A program made the translations under genes and the position numbers. DNA of 64,000 nt from Carya illinoinensis (lineage: Eukaryota > Streptophyta > Magnoliopsida > Fagales > Juglandaceae). This document shows positions 56,201-64,000 of this stretch, piece after piece. The notes beneath the pieces are model-generated. The model was not told the DNA's origin, searched no databases, and saw nothing but the letters and a program-made list of their open reading frames with translations. Position 1 is the stretch's first letter. Each line of letters begins with the position of its first letter. The stretch lies in the NCBI RefSeq assembly GCF_018687715.1, contig NC_056765.1:20736894-20800893 (forward strand). Direction: 5' to 3'.

Positions 56201-59200
56201 GTGATGTGTGATACATCGAGGCTAATCTTCTAAATCAATCTAAGAATAATGTAAGACAACAATAATATCAAAAAGGTGCAGGTGAAAGGGAAAGAATGAA
56301 TTGAAATTGAAATTTAGCTCAAAACATAGTTTAAAGATTACTAATCATCTTTAAGTTGATTAATGCGCTTTAGTCTAGTTAGAAACTTAACAATGGTTGG
56401 ATGAGCACATTAGCCTCATGTGGAACTCCTTGGGCTTGAGGGATACCAATGGATTCATGTGGGCGGGCTTCAATGCGATGAATGAAGTTAAAGATAGATT
56501 TCTTGGTGCCAATTCGTCCAAACCAAGAACTGAACTACGAGGGTCAGGCAGGTGTGTACACGAAGAAGTTTGCCTTGAAGAAAAGGTCAAAAACGGCGAG
56601 GCTAAGGGCGGAATTGTACGAATGCACTTGAAGGTGCACATATATTCCGATTCGTAGTCAATTGAAAATTGACTTGCCTTTGGTCCTAGTGATGTGTGAT
56701 ACATCGAGGCTAATCTTCTAAATCAATCTAAGAATAATGTAAAACAACAACAACATCAAAAAGCTGCAAATGAAACGGAGAGAATGAATTTGAAGGGAAA
56801 TTAAGCTCAAAACATGGTTTAAAGATTACTAATAATCTTTAAGTTTATTAATGCGCTTTAGTCCAGTAAGAAACTTAACAATGGCTGGATGAGCAAACTA
56901 GCCTCATGTGGAACTCCTTATGCTTGAGGGAAACCAATGGATTAATGTGGGCGGGCTTCAATGCGATGAATGAAGTTAAAGACAGATTTCTCGGTGCCAT
57001 TTTGTCCAAACCAAGAACTGAACTACGAGGGTCAGGGAGGTGTGTACACGAAGAAGTTTCCCCTGAGGAAAAGGTCAAAAACGGCGAGGCTAAGGGCGGA
57101 ATTGTACGAATGCACTTGAAGGTGCTCATATCTTCCGATTCGTAGTCAATTGGAAATTGACATGGCTTTGGTCCTAGTGATGTGTGATACATCGAGGCTA
57201 ATCTTCTAAATCAATCTAAGAATAATGTAAGACAACAATAATATCAAAAAGGTGCAGATGAAAGGGAAAGAATGAATTGAAAGGGAAATTTAGCTCAAAA
57301 CATAGTTTAAAGATTACTAATCATCTTTAAGTTGATTAATGCGCTTTAGTCTAGTTAGAAACTTAACAATGGTTGGATGAGCACATTAGCCTCAGGTGGA
57401 ACTCCTTGTGCTTGAGCGAAACCAATGGATTCATGTGGGCGGGCTTCAATGCGATGAATGAAGTTAAAGACAGATTTCTTCGTGCCATTTCGTCCAAACC
57501 AAGAACTGAACTACGAGGGTCAGGCAGGTGTGTACACGAAGAAGTTTCCCTTGAAGAAAAGGTCAAAAAGGGCGAGGCTAAGGGCGGAATTGTACGAATG
57601 CACTTGAAGGTGCACATATATTCCGATTCGTAGTCAATTGGAAATTGACTTGGCTTTCGTCCTAGTGATGTGTGATACATCGAGGCTAATCTTCTAAATC
57701 AATCTAAGAATAATGTAAAACAACAATAACATCAAAAAGGTGCAAATGAAACGGAGAGAATGAATTTGAAGGGAAATTAAGCTCAAAACATGGTTTTAAG
57801 ATTACTAATAATCTTTAAGTTTATTAATGCGCTTTAGTCTAGTTAGAAACTTAACAATGGCTGGATGAGCAAACTAGCCTCATGTGGAACTCCTTATGCT
57901 TGAGGGAAACCAATGGATTAATGTGGGCGGGCTTCAATGCGATGAATGAAGTTAAAGACAGATTTCTTGGTGCCATTTTGTCCAAACCAAGAACTGAACT
58001 ACGAGGGTCAGGGAGGTGTGTACACGAAGAAGTTTCCCCTGAGGAAAAGGTCAAAAACGGCGAGGCCAAGGGCGGAATTGTACGAATGCACTTGAAGGTG
58101 CTCATATCTTCCGATTCGTAGTCAATTGGAAATTGACATGGCTTTGGTCCTAGTGATGTGTGATACATCGAGGCTAATCTTCTAAATCAATCTAAGAATA
58201 ATGTAAGACAACAATAATATCAAAAAGGTGCAGATGAAAGGGAAAGAATGAATTGAAAGGGAAATTTAGCTCAAAACATAGTTTAAAGATTACTAATCAT
58301 CTTTAAGTTGATTAATGCGCTTTAGTCTAGTTAGAAACTTAACAATGGTTGGATGAGCACATTAGCCTCAGGTGGAACTCCTTGTGCTTGAGAGAAACCA
58401 ATGGATTCATGTGGGCGGGCTTCAATGCGATGAATGAAGTTAAAGACAGATTTCTTCGTGCCATTTCGTCCAAACCAAGAACTGAACTACGAGGGTCAGG
58501 CAGGTGTGTACACGAAGAAGTTTCCCTTGAGGAAAAGGTCAAAAACGGCGAGGCTAAGGGTGGAATTGTACGAATGCACTTGAAGGTGCACATATCTTCC
58601 GATTCGTAGTCAATTGGAAATTGACTTGGCTTTCGTCCTAGTGATGTGTGATACATCGAGGCTAATCTTCTAAATCAATCTAAGAATAATGTAAAACAAC
58701 AATAACATCAAAAAGGTGCAGATGAAACGGAGAGAATGAATTTGAAGCGAAATTAAGCTCAAAACATGGTTTAAAGATTACTAATCATCTTTAAGTTGAT
58801 TAATGCGCTTTAGTCTAGTTAGAAACTTAACAATGGCTGGATGAGCAAACTAGCCTCATGTGGAACTCCTTGGGTTTGAGGGAAACGAATGGATTTATGT
58901 GGGCGAGCTTCAATACGATGAATGAAGTTAAAGACAGATTTCTTGGTGCCATTTTGTCCAAACCAAGAATTGAACTACGAGGGTCAGGGAGGTGTGTACA
59001 CGAAGAAGTTTCACCTGAGGAAAAGGTCAAAAACGGTGAGGCTAAGAGCGGAATTGTATGAATGCACTTGAAGGTGCTCATATCTTCCGATTCGTAGTCA
59101 ATTGGAAATTGACATGGCCTTGGTCCTAGTGATGTGTGATACATCGAGGCTAATCTTCTAAATCAATCTAAGAATAATGTAAGACAACAATAATATAAAA

Positions 59201-62200
59201 AAGGTGCAGGTGAAAGGGAAAGAATGAATTGAAATTGAAATTTAGCTCAAAACATAGTTTAAAGATTACTACTCATCTTTAAGTTGATTAATGCGCTTTA
59301 GTCTAGTTAGAAACTTAACAATGGTTGGATGAGCACATTAGCCTCATGTGGAACTCCTTGGGCCTGAGGGAAACCAATGGATTCATGTGGGCGGGCTTCA
59401 ATGCGATGAATGAAGTTAAAGACATATTTCTTGGTGCCATTTCGTCCAAACCAAGAACTGAACTACGAGGGTCAGGCAGGAGTGTACACGAAGAAGTTTC
59501 CCTTGAAGAAAAGGTCAAAAACGGCGAGGCTAAGGGCGGAATTGTACGAATGCACTTGAAGGTGCACATATATTCCGATTCGTAGTCAATTGGAAATTGA
59601 CTTGGCTTTGGTCCTAGTGATGTGTGATACATCGAGGCTAATCTTCTAAATCAATCTAAGAATAATGTAAGACAACAATAATATCAAAAAGGTGCAGATG
59701 AAAGGGAAAGAATGAATTGAAAGGGAAATCTAGCTCAAAACATAGTTTAAAGATTACTAATCATCTTTAAGTTGATTAATGCGCTTTAGTCTAGTTAGAA
59801 ACTTAACAATGGTTGGATGAGCACATTAGCCTCATGTGGAACTCCTTGGGCTTGAGGGAAACCAATGGATTCATGTGGGCGGGCTTCAATGCGATGAATG
59901 AAGTTAAAGACAGATTTCTTGGTGCCAATTCGTCCAAACCAAGAACTGAACTACGAGGGTCAGGCAGGTGTGTACACGAAGAAGTTTCCCTTGAAGAAAA
60001 GGTCAAAAACGGCGAGGCTAAGGGCGGAATTGTACGAATGCACTTGAAGGTGCACATATATTCCGATTCGTAGTCAATTGGAAATTGACTTGGCTTTGGT
60101 CCTAGTGATGTGTGATACATCGAGGCTAATCTTCTAAATCAATCTAAGAATAATGTAAAACAACAATAACATCAAAAAGGTGCAAATGAAACGGAGAGAA
60201 TGAATTTGAAGGGAAATTAAGCTCAAAACATGGTTTAAAGATTACTAATAATCTTTAAGTTTATTAATGCGCTTTAGTCTAGTTAGAAACTTAACAATGG
60301 CTGGATGAGCAAACTAGCCTCATGTGGAACTCCTTATGCTTGAGGGAAACCAATGGATTAATGTGGGCGGGCTTCAATGCGATGAATGAAGTTAAAGACA
60401 GATTTCTTGGTGCCATTTTGTCCAAACCAAGAACTGAACTACGAGGGTCAGGGAGGTGTGTACACGAAGAAGTTTCCCCTGAGGAAAAGGTCAAAAACGG
60501 CGAGGCTAAGAGCAGAATTGTATGAATGCACTTGAAGGTGCTCATATCTTCCGATTCGTAGTCAATTGGAAATTGACATGGCTTTGGTCCTAGTGATGTG
60601 TGATACATCGAGGCTAATCTTCTAAATCAATCTAAGAATAATGTAAGACAACAATAATATCAAAAAGGTGCAGGTGAAAGGGAAAGAATGAATTGAAATT
60701 GAAATTTAGCTCAAAACATAGTTTAAAGATTACTAATCATCTTTAAGTTGATTAATGCGCTTTAGTCCAGTTAGAAACTTAACAATGGTTGGATGAGCAC
60801 ATTAGCCTCATGTGGAACTCCTTGGGCTTGAGGGAAACCAATGGATTCATGTGGGCGGGCTTCAATGCGATGAATGAAGTTAAAGATAGATTTCTTGGTG
60901 CCAATTCGTCCAAACCAAGAACTGAACTACGAGGGTCAGGCAGGTGTGTACACGAAGAAGTTTGCCTTGAAGAAAAGGTCAAAAACGGCGAGGCTAAGGG
61001 CGGAATTGTACGAATGCACTTGAAGGTCCACATATATTCCGATTCGTAGTCAATTGAAAATTGACTTGCCTTTGGTCCTAGTGATGTGTGATACATCGAG
61101 GCTAATCTTCTAAATCAATCTAAGAATAATGTAAAACAACAATAACATCAAAAAGGTGCAAATGAAACGGAGAGAATGAATTTGAAGGGAAATTAAGCTC
61201 AAAACATGGTTTAAAGATTACTAATAATCTTTAAGTTTATTAATGCGCCTTAGTCTAGTTAGAAACTTAACAATGGCTGGATGAGCAAACTAGCCTCATG
61301 TGGAACTCCTTATGCTTGAGGGAAACCAATGGATTAATGTGGGCGGGCTTCAATGCGATGAATGAAGTTAAAGACAGATTTCTTGGTGCCATTTTGTCCA
61401 AACCAAGAACTGAACTACGAGGGTCAGGGAGGTGTGTACACGAAGAAGTTTCCCCTGAGGAAAAGGTCAAAAACGGCGAGGCCAAGGGCGGAATTGTACG
61501 AATGCACTTGAAGGTGCTCATATCTTCCGATTCGTAGTCAATTGGAAATTGACATGGCTTTGGTCCTAGTGATGTGTGATACATCGTGGCTAATCTTCTA
61601 AATCAATCTAAGAATAATGTAAGACAACAATAATATCAAAAAGGTGCAGATGAAAGGGAAAGAATGAATTGAAAGGGAAATTTAGCTCAAAACATAGTTT
61701 AAAGATTACTAATCATCTTTAAGTTGATTAATGCGCTTTAGTCTAGTTAGAAACTTAACAATGGTTGGATGAGCACATTAGCCTCAGGTGGAACTCCTTG
61801 GGCTTGAGCGAAACCAATGGATTCATGTGGGCGGGCTTCAATGCGATGAATGAAGTTAAAGACAGATTTCTTGGTGCCATTTCGTCCAAACCAAGAACTG
61901 AACTACGAGGGTCAGGCAGGTGTGTACACGAAGAAGTTTCCCTTGAGGAAAAGGTCAAAAACGGCGAGGCTAAGGGTGGAATTGTACGAATGCACCTGAA
62001 GGTGCACATATCTTCCGATTCGTAGTCAATTGGAAATTGACTTGGCTTTGGTCCTAGTGATGTGTGATACATCGAGGCTAATCTTCTAAATCAATCTAAG
62101 AATAATGTAAAACAACAATAACATCAAAAAGGTGCAGATGAAACGGAGAGAATGAATTTGAAGCGAAATTAAGCTCAAAACATTGTTTAAAGATTACTAA

Positions 62201-64000
62201 TCATCTTTAAGTTGATTAATGCGCTTTAGTCTAGTTAGAAACTTAACAATGGCTGGATGAGCAAACTAGCCTCATGTGGAACTCCTTGGGCTTGAGGGAA
62301 ACGAATGGATTTATGTGGGCGAGCTTCAATACGATGAATGAAGTTAAAGACAGATATCTTGGTGCCATTTTGTCCAAACCAAGAACTGAACTACGAGGGT
62401 CAGGGAGGTGTGTACACGAAGAAGTTTCCCCTGAGGAAAAGGTCAAAAACGGCGAGGCTAAGAGCGGAATTGTATGAATGCACTTGAAGGTGCTCATATC
62501 TTCCGAGTCATAGTCAATTGGAAATTGACATGGCTTTGGTCCTAGTGATGTGTGATACATCGAGGCTAATCTTCTAAATCAATCTAAGAATACTGTAAGA
62601 CAACAATAATATCAAAAAGGTGCAGGTGAAAGGGGAAGAATGAATTGAAAGGGAAATTTAGCTCAAAACATAGTTTAAAGATTACTAATCATCTTTAAGT
62701 TGATTAATGCGCTTTAGTCTAGTTAGAAACTTAACAATGGTTGGATGAGCACATTAGCCTCATGTGGAACTCCTTGGGCTTGAGGGAAACCAATGGATTC
62801 ATGTGGGCGGGCTTCAATGCGATGAATGAAGTTAAAGACAGATTTCTTGGTGCCATTTCGTCCAAACCAAGAACTGAACTACGAGGGTCAGGCAGGTGTG
62901 TACACGAAGAAGTTTCGCTTGAGGAAAAGGTCAAAAACGGCGAGGCTAAGGGCGGAATTGTACGAATGCACTTGAAGGTGCACATATCTTCCGATTCGTA
63001 GTCAATTGGAAATTGACTTGGCTTTGGTCCTAGTGATGTGTGACACATCGAGGCTAATCTTCTAAATCAATCTAAGAATAATGTAAAACAACAATAACAT
63101 CAAAAAGGTGCAAATGAAACAGAGAATATGAATTTGAAGGGAAATTAAGCTCAAAACATGGTTTAAAGATTACTAATCATCTTTAAGTTGATTAATGCGC
63201 CTTAGTCTGGATGAGCAACTTAACAATGGCTGGATGAGCAAACTAGCCCCATGTGGAACTCCTTGGGCTTGAGGGAAACCAATGGATTTATGTGGGCGGG
63301 CTTCAATACGATGAATGAAGTTAAAGACAGATTTCTTGGTGCCATTTTGTCCAAACCAAGAACTGAACTACGAGGGTCAGGGAGGTGTGTACACGAAGAA
63401 GTTTCCCCTGAGGAAAAGGTCAAAAACGGCGAGGCTAAGAGCAGAATTGTATGAATGCACTTGAAGGTGCTCATATCTTCCGATTCGTAGTCAATTGGAA
63501 ATTGACATGGCTTTGGTCCTAGTGATGTGTGATACATCGAGGCTAATCTTCTAAATCAATCTAAGAATAATGTAAGACAACAATAATATAAAAAAGGTGC
63601 AGGTGAAAGGGAAAGAATGAATTGAAATTGAAATTTAGCTCAAAACATAGTTTAAAGATTACTAATCATCTTTAAGTTGATTAATGCGCTTTAGTCTAGT
63701 TAGAAACTTAACAATGGTTGGATGAGCACATTAGCCTCATGTGGAACTCCTTGGGCTTGAGGGAAACCAATGGATTCATGTGGGCGGGCTTCAATGCGAT
63801 GAATGAAGTTAAAGATAGATTTCTTGGTGCCAATTCGTCCAAACCAAGAACTGAACTACGAGGGTCAGGCAGGTGTGTACACGAAGAAGTTTGCCTTGAA
63901 GAAAAGGTCAAAAACGGCGAGGCTAAGGGCGGAATTGTACGAATGCACTTGAAGGTGCACTTATATTCCGATTCGTAGTCAATTGAAAATTGACTTGCCT
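53288..64000 (+). repeat. Homogeneous ~488-bp satellite array with A/B dimer units
   Basis: Twenty-two consecutive monomers of about 488 bp run off the window edge. Two types alternate: A has GGATGAGCACATTAGCCTCA and TGACTTGGCTTTGG, B has GGATGAGCAAACTAGCC and TGACATGGCTTTGG, giving a ~976-bp dimer. Alternation breaks once (two A units, at about 59315 and 59803). Both strands of every unit are open for about 70-105 codons (for example MYHTSLGPKP on minus, MDEHISL on plus), which reflects homogenised copies rather than proven coding. The left edge abuts truncated element 3. Confidence 0.96.
55970..56007 (+). repeat. 19-bp tandem duplication inside one satellite monomer
   Basis: GATGAATGAAGTTAAAGAC occurs twice in tandem in this B monomer only; the otherwise matching monomer near 63310 has one copy. 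It lengthens the minus-strand frame there to 127 codons. Confidence 0.95.

Noticed and set aside
53288..64000. CRISPR-like array
   Set aside because: The regular spacing is that of ~488-bp tandem monomers with no short repeat/unique spacer structure, in a plant genome.
1..64000. Host genes, tRNA or rRNA genes
   Set aside because: No exon-like conserved domains outside transposons were seen, and no tRNA-like or rRNA-like segments beyond the primer-binding sites.

Overview
This window is repeat-dense DNA from a flowering plant, most likely a eudicot. The evidence is plant Athila/Tat-type and Tekay-type Ty3/gypsy LTR retrotransposons with the usual primer-binding sites (tRNA-Asp and initiator tRNA-Met), a plant LINE tail with an RNase H domain, and a long-unit (~488 bp) satellite. 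I see no convincing host protein-coding gene, rRNA or tRNA gene. The species cannot be named from this sequence. The density of nested elements and satellite suggests pericentromeric or other heterochromatin (inference).

Layout. 1-7165: a deletion derivative of an Athila-like element (5' LTR cut by the window edge, tRNA-Asp PBS, gag/protease relic, a 145-codon coiled-coil ORF with its own TATA box, three G-rich polypurine-like sites, full 2.2 kb 3' LTR). 7166-10363: diverged satellite in + orientation with a 5'-truncated LINE insertion (19-bp target duplication). 10364-13579 and 16049-16074: scraps of three other LTR elements, interrupted by a 2.46 kb solo LTR at 13580-16043 with a perfect GTCTC duplication. 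16075-17981: satellite in - orientation. 17982-20502: 5' part of a second Athila-like family ('X', copy A), cut by a - strand Tekay-type element at 20503-29081. 29089-31872: a second copy of 17691-20502 (copy B) without the Tekay insertion, continuing as a nearly full-length but internally deleted X element to 36301. 36302-39523: satellite in - orientation. 39524-47185: long LTR fragments, with a Tekay-type solo LTR (40323-42354) nested inside one and the start of an Athila-like LTR at 45563. 47186-53287: a + strand Tekay-type element truncated at its 3' side, whose gag is split at the zinc knuckle by a solo LTR (49910-52419; CCCTA duplication). 53288-64000: a homogeneous satellite array of 22 monomers with A/B dimer organisation, running off the window.

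How the parts relate. Satellite flanks several elements on both sides, so it is the old substrate; Athila-like and Tekay-like elements inserted into it, then into each other, and LTR-LTR recombination left solo LTRs. Nothing here looks like an intact mobile element: pol of the Tekay element carries several nonsense codons plus a frameshift, X lacks reverse transcriptase, RNase H and the integrase core, and the first element lacks almost all of pol. The most notable observations are (i) the duplicated X segment with a Tekay element present in one copy and absent in the other, (ii) a frame-preserving GT-AG intron between gag and protease of the Tekay element, (iii) the coiled-coil ORF with its own promoter-like region inside the Athila relic, (iv) clusters of CATGCA motifs in the U3 of three different LTR families, and (v) nested block duplications (offsets 976, 4392 and 7340 bp) in the satellite.
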